A DNA stretch of 64,000 bases from Candidula unifasciata (GCA_905116865.2 CAJHNH020007924.1:246001-310000), one strand, 5' to 3'. Shown: positions 23,045 through 35,909, counted from the stretch's first letter. Program-made: numbers and translations. The notes: generated from the sequence alone by a model not told the origin.

Positions 23045-23189
23045 ATAGTTTATGTGAGTCTGGCCAGTATGGGCGGGAATGTGAACACAAGTGTGCCTGT
23101 GCAGATAAAAATGACACATGCTTTGTCAGCACTGGAGGATGTCCTTCTGGGTGTGCTCCTGGTTTCCAAGGGAGAATCTTGCAGTCAAG
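23045..23189 (+). CDS. Exon 9: EGF-like domain with a +1 frameshift near its 3' end
   Basis: This exon parallels exon 3: acceptor CCTACAG, then DSLCESGQYGREC and CPSGCAPGFQG. It is 145 bases long where exon 3 is 144. Just after FQG the frame slips: one extra base in GGGAGAATC converts the expected ESCSQ into RILQS. Splicing at the usual donor (GTCAGT at 23190) would put everything downstream out of frame. The exon may be skipped (flanking phases allow it), may use a weak upstream GTTTCC donor at 23161 that restores phase, or the extra base may be an assembly error. It is therefore reported as a defective or conditional exon. Confidence 0.7.
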
Positions 23190-23649
23190 GTCAGTCAACG
23201 TTAGGAATTGACTGTTGTGTATATCATTCTATGTATACTTTTATTGCTGTTATAGTTTCACCATTGGGAATCTATATTTTGCCAGTTTAGAAAAATAAAA
23301 ATAAATCTTTTAAGAAACAACAATAGGTATTAACCACCTCATAATGAATATCAACAGGAACCGTGAACAAACACAGAAAGAGGTCATGTGAGAAAAAAAA
23401 AAAGAGATCAGAAACACTGTTGGTGATCAGGAAATTGCACTTCCAACATTACCTCAGATGGGTCACCCCATAGTTACCCCATTCTTGTGCCAGCGGGAAA
23501 AAAAGGAACCTTTCATTGTATAATCATCATCATGTTCATAGGTCATCTTTATGTTGTTCAGTCATGAGGCTGGTACTGAAACCATATTGTCATGTCATTA
23601 CCTCCAGGTGCTCGTAGCTTTCTACAGCTCACCATGAGCCTCATCTGGG

Positions 23650-24043
23650 TTTGAGGTTTGAAGCTGATCAATGGATTAACATCATGGCACACAGGTAGTA
23701 ACCCATAAGTGCTCTATCTGAAGTCTGAGTCTGAAGAAGCTCAGCACAATCCACAAGCTCTGTAGCACTGGCGAGGATTCTGAAATACTTTGGGTAGATT
23801 TTTAACTCCAAATTTTTGCACGGGCAACGCCATTAGGCTACTCACTCTTTCTGATTTCCAACTGCCAACTGATTTTTTACGTGCCCAACAATTCACACGG
23901 GTGTCCAATCTTACTACCCAGAGACCAGGGTGAATTGCTAGAAGTCCAAGTCCACGTGAAAACATCCAAGCCCTTACCAGGGATTGAACCCGGAACCTCT
24001 AGCGCTCGAGGCGGACACCTTGCCTCGAGACCATGCAGCTTCA
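23650..24043 (-). mobile_element. SINE family 5 copy with tRNA-like head
   Basis: On the minus strand it begins GAAGCTGCATGGTCTCGAGG and carries the B-box-like GGTTCAATCCC, then a body shared with three other copies and an end near GATGTTAATCC. It is tRNA-derived by its pol III box positions; the exact tRNA source is unclear. Confidence 0.85.
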
Positions 24044-24415
24044 ACTCTAATTTTCTATAGCAACTCTTTGTAAAGGCATTTGTGTTGTTTTTTCATTGCA
24101 TTTTTCAGATTTCAGTATCAGATGTCCATGTCTAATACTCTGACCAAGCGTTTTAACAAAAATAATGGGAGGATTTTTGTCAGTTTGCTCTTATGGCTTT
24201 ACAAATCTGTTTATGTTGTCTTTTTTTTTTCTGCTGTCAGTTTCACACTCTGCTTCTGACATGTCAGTACACATGAGAAGAGTTTAAGGTTCTCATTACA
24301 AAGGTTCATGAGTGTAGGCAGAGAGCACAGAACCATTTACATAAAGATAATAGATCAAAGGGCAAACAAGAGCAAGAATTTATACTTTTGGAGCATCTTT
24401 ACTTACAGTGGTAGA

Positions 24416-25599
<1,184 letters not shown>

Positions 25600-25990
25600 A
25601 ATGTACTTCTGCGCTGTTTAGTGATTAGGGATTAGAAAGGATTATCATTACAATACTCCGGACACATCTATAGGTGCTCTGATCTCCTCCTTAAAAGCTC
25701 CACAAGTGTAACACGACTGATGACGCCTGTTTTGTGTTGGTTAATGAAACATCTTGTCCCCCTAGGGGAATGTTCATTTCTTACAACTCCAGGTTGCACT
25801 CCCATGTCCATCAGTCTAGACAGGAATACCTAGTCATGTCCTTTGGCGTACTACTTGGTACCGTAAGTGCAGCGCATGGCATTGATAACATCACTTCTGT
25901 CCAGTACTGGACCAGCCATAAAAAGCCGCAGTGTCAGCAAGATAGTCTGCACACTCGTTCCCTTGAACACCCGCATCACCTGGCACTATT
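25600..25990 (-). mobile_element. Degraded LINE RNase H/C-terminal fragment
   Basis: On the minus strand VPGDAGVQGNECADYLADTA is readable, the conserved histidine-loop end of retrotransposon RNase H (usually xPGHxGxxGNExAD). Downstream pieces such as SRVTLVELLRRRSEH-like sequence fit the C-terminus. There are many stops. Confidence 0.75.
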
Positions 25991-25999
25991 TCAATCGAC

Positions 26000-26865
26000 T
26001 TAACCTTTCTGAATTTGGGATGATACTTTTCCTGTCATCTACGTTTGTCAGTTGTCATCCATTCAGTAATGTCATCTACATTGACATTGTCACCGCCTGG
26101 TACTTTTTCCAGCAAGGAAACAAATTTATTGTTTACATCTTTCATTTCAGTTTCCCACATTAAAGGTTTAAATATCCACCTTTATGGTCCAAAGGAATTT
26201 TTCAAGACTTTAGGGATATGTTTGGAATCTCTTTTCTTGCTTCAGCCACCCACCTTATGTAATGTCCCAAGTCCCTTTCCCAGCTAATAGTGAGGGTACT
26301 GCTGGGGTGACCATTTGTTAACCCCTCACATAATGCTTCAAGTCACAGTGGACGCTAGGCACGGCCACTTTTTTTTTTTTTTTTTTTTTTTTTTCTTTTT
26401 TTTTCTTTTTAAGCCGTGGCAGTTCTGCCAGGCGGTGGCCGTTGCATTTTTGCTCCATTTGTAGACTGGAAGGATATAGTTTCGTCACCCAGCTTCTGAG
26501 TTGAGTGCATGGTGTGACACTGTGAGCTACGAGTGTTTTTCGTTGGCACAGGAGCGGAGCAACAATGGGGTGACCCGTTTGCTATGATGCTGAAACTAGG
26601 ATTACCAGATTACCAGATTACCCACCTTATGATATCTAGCACGTCAACTTTTTTTTTCAGGGTGGCTACCTAGTCTTCACTAGTATCAGTCACTGATATC
26701 AGCGAACTTGGAAAAGGCAATGATATGTTCTCTTGTAATTTTTCTTTAAACTAGGCCAGATAATAAATATATATGCATATACTTACTATGAGCAACAAAA
26801 ACCACATTAAAGATATGATTTCCTAGTATTTAACTGATGTTGAACTGTCCTGTCCTGTCCACCAG
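26000..26865. other. Intron sequence with poly(T) tract
   Basis: A roughly 50-base T-rich run at about 26369-26412 may be the reverse-complemented A-tail of a retroposon, but no partner sequence was recognised. No host exon before 26866. Confidence 0.5.
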
Positions 26866-27018
26866 TCTGTAGACACGGATCACATGGACCCGACTGTAGC
26901 AACTCTTGTTCACAATTTTGTAGAACGGACGGTAGCAACACATCATCATGTGATCATGTTCATGGTGCCTGCCTGCATGGCTGTAAGCCTGGCTACACTG
27001 GAGCAATGTGTTATGAGG
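26866..27018 (+). CDS. Exon 10: EGF-like domain
   Basis: This 153-base exon (51 codons, phase 1 to 1) has acceptor GTCCACCAG and donor GTAAGT. It encodes VCRHGSHGPDC, CSQFC, and CLHGCKPGYTGAMC, with eight cysteines. It is the first exon with the 153-base length shared by the downstream array, but its central loop (RTDGSNTSS) differs from types A, B and C, so it looks like an older single-copy member. Confidence 0.9.
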
Positions 27019-27070
27019 GTAAGTGGCTGTTGAGAGCAACATTGTGATAAATGGGGGAGGTGCTCTTCTG

Positions 27071-27678
27071 TGAATGAGCATGATGCCTGAATGACTGTCT
27101 GGAGCCACCTGTGCTTGTGATGTTGTTATTGTGTGGCAAGTGTTCCACTGAGTTGTTAGTTGTTAATCTAGGTCTCAACATCACTGCAAATGGTTTGCAG
27201 CACAACTGTTCGATTACTATGCTAGTGGAAATGACTCACAAAATTCTTTATTGTCCTGTTTGAAAACTAATGAAAAATTTGCCATTCCTTGCAAAGTCTT
27301 GAAGCTTATGCACGTAAAGTAAAAATACACAAGGCGATTGTAAGATGTACCAACACTAACGGTTCCACACCAGAATTGCTGCTAACTGTTAGTGCAAATG
27401 GTCAGTCATGAAAGCTGGCATTGCACCCATAAAAGTGCACACCTTTCTTAATATAAGCAGCCACCTACTGTTTTAGTGCAGTCAACAACATGCCACAGAT
27501 GCACACAAAACTTTCCCCATGAAAGTTCCCAGTGTTGTAACAAACACTCACCCCTCTACCTGGGTGATGGAACCTGTATTTCCTACTGAATGAGCATGAA
27601 GCCCAAGTGAATGTCAGGAGCGACCTGTAATTGTTATTTGGTGTGGTCGGTGTCAGTAATCTTGTTCTCACTGAATAA
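27071..27678 (+). repeat. Pair of unclassified direct repeats in the intron after exon 10
   Basis: A block of about 90 bp starting TGAATGAGCATGA at 27071 recurs at 27587-27678 with about three-quarters identity by eye (GTCTGGAGCCACCTGT against GTCAGGAGCGACCTGT). The intervening sequence is unremarkable. Confidence 0.6.
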
Positions 27679-28425
27679 TAATCCTGGAGCCTAGGGGTTT
27701 GTGAATGTAAATGTTGTCTTATCTCTAAAACAAAGTAATGCACGGACATAGGGCTAGAGAATAAAAAAATTTCATTGTATTTCTTCTTCTTCCACATTTG
27801 CCCTTAAAAAAGGCAGTTGGTCCATTGTTCTGTGGTTTACAGCTAGGCTGCAGTATATGACTGTTTGGTCCACCACACCCGATTGAAAACAAAAAATAAT
27901 TAGTCACCTATTAGTACATGCTTGTTAGGGGACATTGAGTCTGTTTTGTTTTTTTCACCTCCGTGACTGTATTGACAGTCAAAGATGTGGCACTGCCAGC
28001 AAACTGTCAAGACAGATGTACACTTTGTATCCATCTTGCTAGAGTTTTGACACTGTGTTGCGTCTTCTCTGCATCCCATTATTCATTTTCTTCTTTTCTT
28101 AATCCTGCACTGGAGCACAGACCCTTAACCACCATTTTAGACTTTCTCATCTTTGGCTATCCCCAATAGTTCACTCCATGTCCTCCCCATTTTATTCATC
28201 AGTCTTTAATTCCATTCTCAATGTGTTCTATGTCTATATTTATTTCTCCCTACATATGGGTGGCTCCAAAGCATGGACATTCTAGTATATCATTATCAGA
28301 TTTTATAATCTGCATCCCACTGAGGAGTGCCCCAAATCATCAACAAAGCCATCTCTAATACAGACATGCATGCACACGTCCCTCCAAATATCTATATTTG
28401 CCCATTATTTGAATACACTTTACAG

Positions 28426-28581
28426 AATGTGAAAATGGACATTATGGTCAGAACTGCAGTGCTACATGTCCACGAATGTGCTTGGCCAACATGACGAGTG
28501 AACAACGTGTGTGCCTTCATGTGGATGGTACCTGCCTGCAAGGATGTCAGCCTGGCTACACAGGACCTTTTTGTGAGGACA
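28426..28581 (+). CDS. Exon 11: EGF-like domain
   Basis: This 156-base exon (52 codons, phase 1 to 1) has acceptor CTTTACAG and donor GTAAGT. It encodes ECENGHYGQNC, CPRMC, then CLQGCQPGYTGPFC, with eight cysteines and one more residue in the central loop than its neighbours. NMTS is a possible N-glycosylation site. The exon is intact and diverged from the A/B/C array; its closest shape is exon D at 63710. Confidence 0.9.
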
Positions 28582-29314
28582 GTAAGTGTCTAAATAGATT
28601 ATGCTGTTTCTTTGGTGCAAGAGCCATTGACAGAGGAGTTAGGACATCAGTCCTACACATCAACTGATCTGGATAACAATTTGCAGCAGGGGACAGGAAA
28701 TTATTGGATGTAAATAATTTGAAAAATCTTAAAACTGGACATTGCTAGTTGGCAGCTAGGACAAGGAGATTTTATCTTTCAAAGGACAAAAAAATCAGTT
28801 CAGGCTTTATGATAGTTTTTTCAGTTTCACCAGCTGTAGTACTAAGTGATATAAGGATAATAATGATAATGTCTTCTGTGATATGCTGTTTTGTTAAAAT
28901 GATAAATGCTTAGGAGATATTTATGTATCACTATCTTATAGTCAGAGTTAGCTGATTAGCTTCCTGCAGAGTTAATGTAGAAACAATATGCCTATTTATA
29001 CAATTTTTCTGTGGTTTGTTGATGTAATCCGGGTGCCTAGAGTTTAAAAAACAAAAACCAACAGTTATAAAATCTCAGTGACTGTTTCATTATTTATGCA
29101 ACAGTAAAATACCATCTTCTACCTACTGTTTTATTTAATGACTGTAATTCACACACAGACGGTAATGTAAGAAGTGTATAACATCCTGCAAATAATCTCT
29201 GTGACTAGCTCATTGGAAAAATCCAGCCCACATTTAGGTCTCTCATACTGTAAAAACTGACAATATTGCTTTGCTGGTTTATGTTAAGGAAAGCCTTATT
29301 TTGCATCCTTTCAG

Positions 29315-29467
29315 CCTGCATTAGTGGGACATATGGACAAGACTGCAGCTCTGTGTGCCCTCAGTTTTGTGAGGTTGGGAACATGAGTCAGTCTGTGTGT
29401 GATCACATCCATGGGACCTGTCTACTGGGTTGTCAGGCTGGCTACTTAGGACCCAAGTGTGATGAGC
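29315..29467 (+). CDS. Exon 12: array EGF exon, type B
   Basis: This is the first of the B-type exons (153 bases, phase 1 to 1; acceptor CCTTTCAG, donor GTAAGT). It reads CISGTYGQDCSSVCPQFC, EVGNMSQSVC, CLLGCQAGYLGPKC, DER. NMSQ is a potential glycosylation sequon common to B exons. It is followed after only 239 bases by a type C exon. It differs from later B exons mainly in the first loop (ISGTY where most others have SGQTY). Confidence 0.92.
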
Positions 29468-29706
29468 GTAAGTTGACATATATTCCCATGATTGGTGTCT
29501 TCTTGTATGTTCACCCATGTGTCTGTACATCTTGGTATTGAAATTCTCATCACTCTCACATTCTGTTTTTTCATGTGCCTATCATATTTTATTTCATTCT
29601 GAGCATGTTTGTTAGACATTAAGCCCTTGTTATAATAACTACTTAATTAATGTTGTCTTTTTTCAGCATCTGTTTGAAAATTCCTGTTTTAAACTCTGTC
29701 TTACAG

Positions 29707-29859
29707 TCTGTGACAATGGAATCTATGGTCCTGGCTGCAGTCTCTACTGTCCTGAACTCTGCAAGGTCGGAGACATGAGTGAAACCATCTGTCACCACAC
29801 TAATGGAACATGCCTGCAGGGGTGTCAGGATGGTTACGTAGGGCCAATTTGTAATCAGT
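29707..29859 (+). CDS. Exon 13: array EGF exon, type C
   Basis: This 153-base exon (phase 1 to 1) has acceptor GTCTTACAG and donor GTAAGT. It reads CDNGIYGPGCSLYCPELC, GDMSETIC, then CLQGCQDGYVGPIC, NQC. Type C occurs only here and at 46269; the two are nearly identical in sequence and in their splice-site flanks, so they are duplicates of one ancestral exon. Confidence 0.92.
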
Positions 29860-31269
29860 GTAAGTATATAGTGTTAGATTAATGGAACAGAAATGTTGGA
29901 TGCCCTTCATATTTTATTTAAATAAAACAGATCAGCAAAACAAAGATAGGAATGACACTAAAGTAACTACACCGTCATAATAATATTATGTCACTAATTA
30001 CTGTGAAAAGGCATGTATAATTCTCAAGTTAGTGGCTCCATAAATTAAGATCGGAAGCAGAAAGAAGCTGTGGTGTATAGACAGACATTAGAAAGACGCA
30101 CTGTCTTGAAGAGATGAGGCATATACTCTTTATTTCTGAATTGAAGAGAGACAAATGTGATCCACCTGAAATGACCCAATACTTCTCATGTTCAGATATT
30201 GAATTCTGGCTTGATAGTGTGATTATATACAATAACATGATAATGGTTAGGTGTCTCTCATTACAGATAGTGTTTTATTAAAGAATGTTAACAGAGAGGA
30301 GAAGGTTACTGTGCCTCCAACACTGATTATATGGGATACACTGAAATGTACTTTATACTAAGTGAACAGAAGGGCCTAATTCAGATCTGTTCCTGCCCTG
30401 ATGCTGCGAGGCATTCCAGGAGTAGAGAAAAGAAGAAGAAGAAAAAGAAAGATGTTTTATATGGACAGTTGCTCCTCCCAGGTAATTGTCTGATCTTATT
30501 TTCAGTAGCAGCCATTTGTTTCTGTCACCACTGCTCAATCAGAATTCACAGTAAATCTCTATACAACTAGAGGCTGGCTAACCTGACCTTCTTGGGTTAT
30601 TAAAAAAAAACAAATGGGGGTCTCCAAGAAAAGTTATCAAGTCGCTTGCCTTGAGTTCTGAAGGTCATGGGCTAATTTTACAGCTGCAAAGCTGCATCAT
30701 TCGGTTCATAAGTATAGTTTTCATGGAGATCCCTGGGGATTGCCATATCAGCTATGTAGATTTTTGCTTTGTGCGATGTTTGCTGCAGCCATTCTGCAGA
30801 GGGAGACCAGTCTTGGGGTATAAAACCTAGTGTGCAGTGAAGTCCGTCCTCTCCACTTTAACTTAAACTTTAATGAAAGAAAATTCAAGATTCTATGTGA
30901 CTGTTACACACATTAAAAAACCCTTCACAGTAGAAAATAAAAAAAAAGAGAAACTATCATACTTATTACCAATTGGCTAGATTTTGAAATGCACAAAAAG
31001 CCAAATGCAGCGAGTTTGATTCTTACCACCCACATAAGAACCCTGACTGTTTCTTAACTGAAAGCTTCTTAGGAGATGAGAAAATTACCAGATGATTTTA
31101 ATTAGGACCACTATAGCACTGGAAACCAAAGAGGTACAAGTGCTGACCAAGTTAATCATCAAATGCCTTTAGGTCATGTAAACATGAGTCCAATGTTATT
31201 GGCACAGTTGTGTGCTAATGGATGTCCTTTATGTTTTGTTAGCATATACTTCTAGTCACTGGCGTCAGC
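29860..31269. other. Intron after exon 13, no exon seen
   Basis: Moderately AT-rich sequence without a recognisable domain. A GAAGAAGAAGAAAAAG tract at about 30426-30448 resembles retroposon tails in this window. SINE family 6 and a LINE relic follow at 31270 and 31525. Confidence 0.5.
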
Positions 31270-31445
31270 GTCTGTGGCTTAGGCGTTGCAAACGCACTTT
31301 ATTGTGCCGGAATGCTGGGTTTGATTCCTGTTGCAGACGATTTGTCTTGCTGGCCGTTCAGGAAGCAGTGACAAACTACTGAAAGTAAAATTTGCCTAGA
31401 GAAACCACAACACCCCGAAAATTTCTGAGGTTGGTCTGCTACCTC
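31270..31445 (+). mobile_element. SINE family 6 copy
   Basis: It starts TGTGGCTTAGGCGTTGCAAA, with GGGTTTGATTCC as B-box-like element, then the shared GTGACAAACTACTGAAAGTA block. Confidence 0.75.
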
Positions 31446-31524
31446 CTCTATACTCTACAAAGATCTAGTTCCCAGTCTGATGTATATCAAAGATGTAAGC
31501 GATACTGACCTTTACAAAAACATG

Positions 31525-31845
31525 GGTGTGCAGGTTAGGGGGTAAGCTGATAGATTAGCTACTGCTGCTCCTCTGGGAGGTGAGTTAATTTATGATGAAG
31601 CAGACATGGTAAAAGATCTCTGGGATCAGATGGCAGTATAACATATAGAGAATCTGTATACTGAACAATTCAACAAAGAAGTAAGTAGAGGGTCTAGAAG
31701 CTATTCAAAACCCAGGGGAAAACAGAGGTGGACTTTTAATCAAGTTGCAACTGGCAGTGTTAGCTTTTTTGACTTTTTGTTGGCTACTGAGGAAGGAGAG
31801 GGAGCACGTGTTTTAATGTCAATTCTTGATTCATTAATTCAAGTT
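31525..31845 (+). mobile_element. Degraded LINE RNase H family fragment
   Basis: Matches the terminal third of the family (GATGAAGCAGACATGGTAAA, a tail ending TCAATTCTTGATTCA). No open frame. Confidence 0.6.
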
Positions 31846-32267
31846 TTTAAAAAATTGTAAAAGATCTATTTTTCAGCATGAGGCATACTCAGTATATTGT
31901 GCTTGTCTGCTGTTTTTTAATAAAATAAATCGGTACTTGATGGATGGTCACCACCATCTTTCATCTTTGCTTGTTAGAAGATTTTCTAGTACTTATTTTA
32001 GGTTGGGTCAACTGGGAGCATGGGTTGAATTTACTGTAGGAAAAAGGCAGGCCAATGTGCTAGTTACTTTACTGTGGCTTCTAAACTACATTTGCCAACT
32101 AAATTTGTGTAACTCTAAACATTTACTTTGGATTTTAGCCTACAGTCAGTCTAGCTTTTCTAAGTGCCAGTTAATTTACGCTTACAAATTAGTGTGGTGG
32201 TTTTCCATTACCTTCCACACTGAAAGAGTTAGAGCAGTATTTTAATTGACCTTTCATCACCGTGTAG

Positions 32268-32420
32268 CATGTGACCCAGGAACTTTCGGAGCAGACTGCA
32301 ATTTTTCCTGCTCTCAGTTCTGTGTGACAGGGGACATCAGTGAGTCTGCCTGTGATCATACTGATGGTAGATGTCTTCATGGATGCCAGGCTGGATATCA
32401 GGGACCCAGGTGTGATCAAC
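32268..32420 (+). CDS. Exon 14: array EGF exon, type A
   Basis: This 153-base exon (phase 1 to 1) has acceptor CCGTGTAG and donor GTAGGT. It reads CDPGTFGADCNFSCSQFC, GDISESAC, CLHGCQAGYQGPRC, DQR. It closes the first B-C-A set. Type A exons share the unusual donor GTAGGTTG and an acceptor usually ending TTTAG, which helps to recognise the decayed members. Confidence 0.92.
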
Positions 32421-32660
32421 GTAGGTTGCTATTTATTTAGTTCACATATTGTCATCATCATGTGCCGTATTAATGTAGGCATTATATGCTCTTGATGATT
32501 CCTGCCACTGATTCTCTGCCACTCTACCAACCCATCTAGCATTTCCTCCTACTGGTGATATCTGTCTGTAATTTACCCACATTTGTCAGTGTTCTCCATA
32601 CTATTCCTCTGTTGTTTAATATTACCTTAATAAGAGATGTATGAATAAAATTGACCTCTA

Positions 32661-32862
32661 GGGATAAGGTGTCGCTTTGTATGCCGGGGTGCTGGGTTCA
32701 ATCTCAGCTGCAGGAGATTTGACAGCAAACTGCATTGCATTAGTTTCAAAAATGCTGTCGAGAGCTGATTGTTCAGAGGCAATGGCAAACTGCCGAACAT
32801 AAATTTGTCGAGAAAAATCACAACAGCTAAAAAAAAAATGCTTCGATTGGCCCTGCAAATAA
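32661..32862 (+). mobile_element. SINE family 6 copy
   Basis: It has GGGTTCAATCTC as B box, then the shared GGCAATGGCAAACTGCCGAA and AAAAATCACAACAGC blocks. A further weak fragment is at about 19586-19705. Confidence 0.75.
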
Positions 32863-32890
32863 TTTTTTATGGATGAAATGATTCAAGGAG

Positions 32891-32899
32891 GGAGGAAGG

Positions 32900-32994
<95 letters not shown>
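32891..32994 (+). repeat. (GA)n microsatellite
   Basis: About 90 bases of GA repeat preceded by a short GGAGGAAGG lead-in, immediately before a LINE fragment. Confidence 0.98.
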
Positions 32995-32996
<2 letters not shown>

Positions 32997-32999
32997 GGC

Positions 33000-33430
33000 T
33001 AAAAAGCTTTCACATGCGATGCCTAAGACGAATATGTGGCATTAAGTGACAAGACAAGATCACAAACACTGAGGTATTGGATAGAGAAGTTATTACAACA
33101 GTCTTCACAATGCTCAGTCTTCGAAAGCTTAGGTGGCTAGGTAACACCCAGAGAATGAAGGCAGAGTCCCTAAGGACATCCTCTATGGTGAATTAAAGAA
33201 AGGTCAATGATGTTGAGGCCAACCTCTACTACGATATAAAGATGTGTGCAAATGAGACATGAATGATACAGGTATTGAGATAGACCCGTTGAAACAAAAT
33301 GAAATGGACCGTATTATGTGGAGGGGCACATCAGAAAGGGAATCAGAATAAAGAAAACAATTTTTGCAGAAAGGATGAGAGCTGAGCATCTGAGAAGAAA
33401 TACTAAACACAAATGTTGACAACAATACTC
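33000..33430 (+). mobile_element. LINE fragment, same family as 7543-8005
   Basis: It encodes in broken frames RCLRRICGIK, ITNTEVLDRAG, SLRRLRWLG and later RIMWRGTSE, the thumb/C-terminal signature of LINE ORF2 proteins. It directly follows a (GA)n tract. Non-functional. Confidence 0.7.
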
Positions 33431-33869
33431 CTTAAATCCCATAGGAATAAACTTACAGGGAGCAAGTACAGCAGGGATCTACCAGTCATCAGTAGAAGTT
33501 ATCCTCGTCGACAAGTGTTTCGGCCCACGATTCTCCTAGACACTTTCGGAGGTGGGCTCACCTGAGTTCATGAAGCTCAGGGCTGGTACCCTGCTGCACG
33601 AAATTACCGGATGGTGTTTTTCTTTCGGATAGGAACAAGACGACTTGGTGATTTGCAGAAGTTTCTGTGAGATAAGAAGCCGCCGCGGTAGCCTAATTAG
33701 ATCAGTTAGCATACCTGGACGACCGAGCGACAAGCTTACGATTGGTTTACCGGACACATGTTGAACTTTTATTAGCAGGTGGCAGAGGATCACTGGCAGA
33801 CAATTCGGACACGATGGACTATCAAGGGTGAGAAACCCTTTTCCACTAGAAACCCGGACCAGCTCACCG

Positions 33870-34855
33870 AGGCCCGTCCCCTACGTTGTTGCGTTGCGTC
33901 CAAAGCCAGCTCGAGGCCCTTTCGGCTGCCTCGCCCAGTTTTTTAAATGTTCGTTTCCGTTCATTACCGAGCAATCCTAGTTCTTTAACCACATTGTACA
34001 ATGAAGTGGGGACGAGACCACTCGCTCCCACTTCGACGACAAAGACACGTACTGTGTACGCCTCGTTTCTCCTCAGACCGGCTGCTAAATCACTGTATTT
34101 CTCGAGCTTATACAGGTGATTTTCATCCATACGCGACTCATACGGGACGGTCAACTCTATCAGCATGAGCTGCCGTTTCTCCGCAGAGTGGAGAACTATG
34201 TCAGGTCGCAGACCGGTCTTCCGGATTAACTCGGGGTACCGTTCATGGCCTGGCAGATCAACCGCCAGTAACCAGTCCCTCGCAGAGTCTAGCACAGATG
34301 GAGCGAATGCGTTTCGGTTGACCTTACCTTTTTGAACCTGCCCAGCCTTGAGGAAACGTATGGGGACGATGGTAGAACTGGCTCTAGCGTTAGCCCTCAT
34401 TCTAGCCTGGTCAACAACGGCTGCTAACTCTTTTAGCACCTTGTTGTGTCGCCAGGTATATCGGCCTTGGCCTAGGGCTTTCCTGCACACGGACAGGACG
34501 TGTTTCTAACGTCTGCTTCGCTCTACACAACGGGCAAGTCGGATCGTTGGTCGCAGACCACTTAACCATGTTAACACCGGACGGTAATACATCGTACGCA
34601 GAACGAACGATAAAGCTGAGTCGCAACGGGGTCATTCGCCAGATCTCACCCCATGTGAGTACTCTTGGCAATGCGCTCTCCAGGCTGACCCAATGGCCCT
34701 GCTGCGACTGCTGGGCTGCTTTCTTGACCCGAACCTCGTTTTCGTTGTCCCTCACCATTTGTATTACCATGTCTCGGCGCTCTTTGGCTGAGGCCTTTGA
34801 CCACCAATTGACCTTCCCGTGCCCTAGGCCTCGACGGTCGGTTTGAGTGTATGCT
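33870..34855 (-). mobile_element. R2-type LINE fragment with CCHC knuckle and restriction-like endonuclease
   Basis: From 34855 downward: WWSKASAKERRDMVIQMVRD, then LPRVLTWGEIWRM, then CPLCRAKQTLE followed, after a one-base frameshift near 34500, by HVLSVC-type continuation (a CCHC zinc knuckle). Next come LPGHERYPELIRKTGLRPDI and LIELTVPYE, the PD-(D/E)xK signature of the restriction-like endonuclease at the C-terminus of R2/NeSL-class LINEs. The endonuclease part is open for 208 codons. Its GC content is higher than the surroundings. The RT domain is missing. Confidence 0.85.
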
Positions 34856-35170
34856 ATACTTGTGGGACTTTCTTAACGCAGGCGTATCTTGCTAGTCACA
34901 CTCACTGTCAACATGGGCTGTGAGTCCCATGCTTCCTCTTAGTGCAATATAACAAACACTATAGTCTGCAAAGATGAAGAGGTGGCGATCAATCAGTACT
35001 ATGTATGCCTATAGATGTGAAAAATGGTCCTTTACTTCACATATGGCTATAAAAAATGTTTCAGCACAACTAGAACAAGATGAAATGAAGCGTGTGGATT
35101 TAATAATTATTATCATTGAATGCAATACTCAGCAGCAAATACGATTTATAGTGCTCAAAAACATTTGCTA

Positions 35171-35441
35171 AACTGGCATCATGAGAGCTAATAGACTGAA
35201 ATGGTTGTTGCATATTAAAAGAATGTCAGATGACAGAAGTTAAAGCTGTATACACAAGGGTAATGAATGTTCGTAGACCACGAGGCAGACCAAGAAAAAT
35301 ATGGTGAGATAATGTCCGGACAGATCTGCAAACACTTGGTGTCACCAGTTGGAAAGAGAAGGCCAAGCAGAGAGATGAATGGAGGTGGGTGAGGTCTGCA
35401 GCAATAAACCTCACGGGCTCGGAAAGCTGAAGAAGAAGAAA
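35171..35441 (+). mobile_element. LINE 3' end fragment, same family as 9360-10080
   Basis: It starts CTGGCATCATGAGAGCTAAT (as at 9922), runs through RANRLKWLL and PRGRPRK-like coding debris, and ends with GAAGAAGAAG. It is a 5'-truncated copy with a (GAA)n tail. Confidence 0.75.
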
Positions 35442-35909
35442 CAAATATTTGTCCTGTGTGCCTGTAGCACTGATTAGTTATCTCTCTGCCACTATCAAAT
35501 CAATAAAAACATTTTTCCTCTGTCAGCATCTGTTTCTACCACTCTGTTTTCAAAAGTTGTCACAGCCTTCTCTAGACCCTCACTGGAAAATAAAAAACGA
35601 TTGTCTTATAATGAGTAATTAAAGGGCCTGTGTTCATTGTAAAGCAAAAGTGAATTACCCGTTTGTACACCTTCAGCTATCCGTCATTTTACATACAAAT
35701 GCGTTCAGTGGGCTCTAGTTTCTGTATTCAGTATTACAAGCAGACAGTAGCAAATACTATATAAAACATCTTACATACAATTATCATGACTAGCCCATTA
35801 CAACCTCATTGAAAAAATCCACCCTACATATTTTTTCCTGTCATGCTTTAAAAGTTGACAATGTATTTTGCTGATCTGTGTTAAAGAAAGTCCAAATGTT
35901 TCTTTTCAG

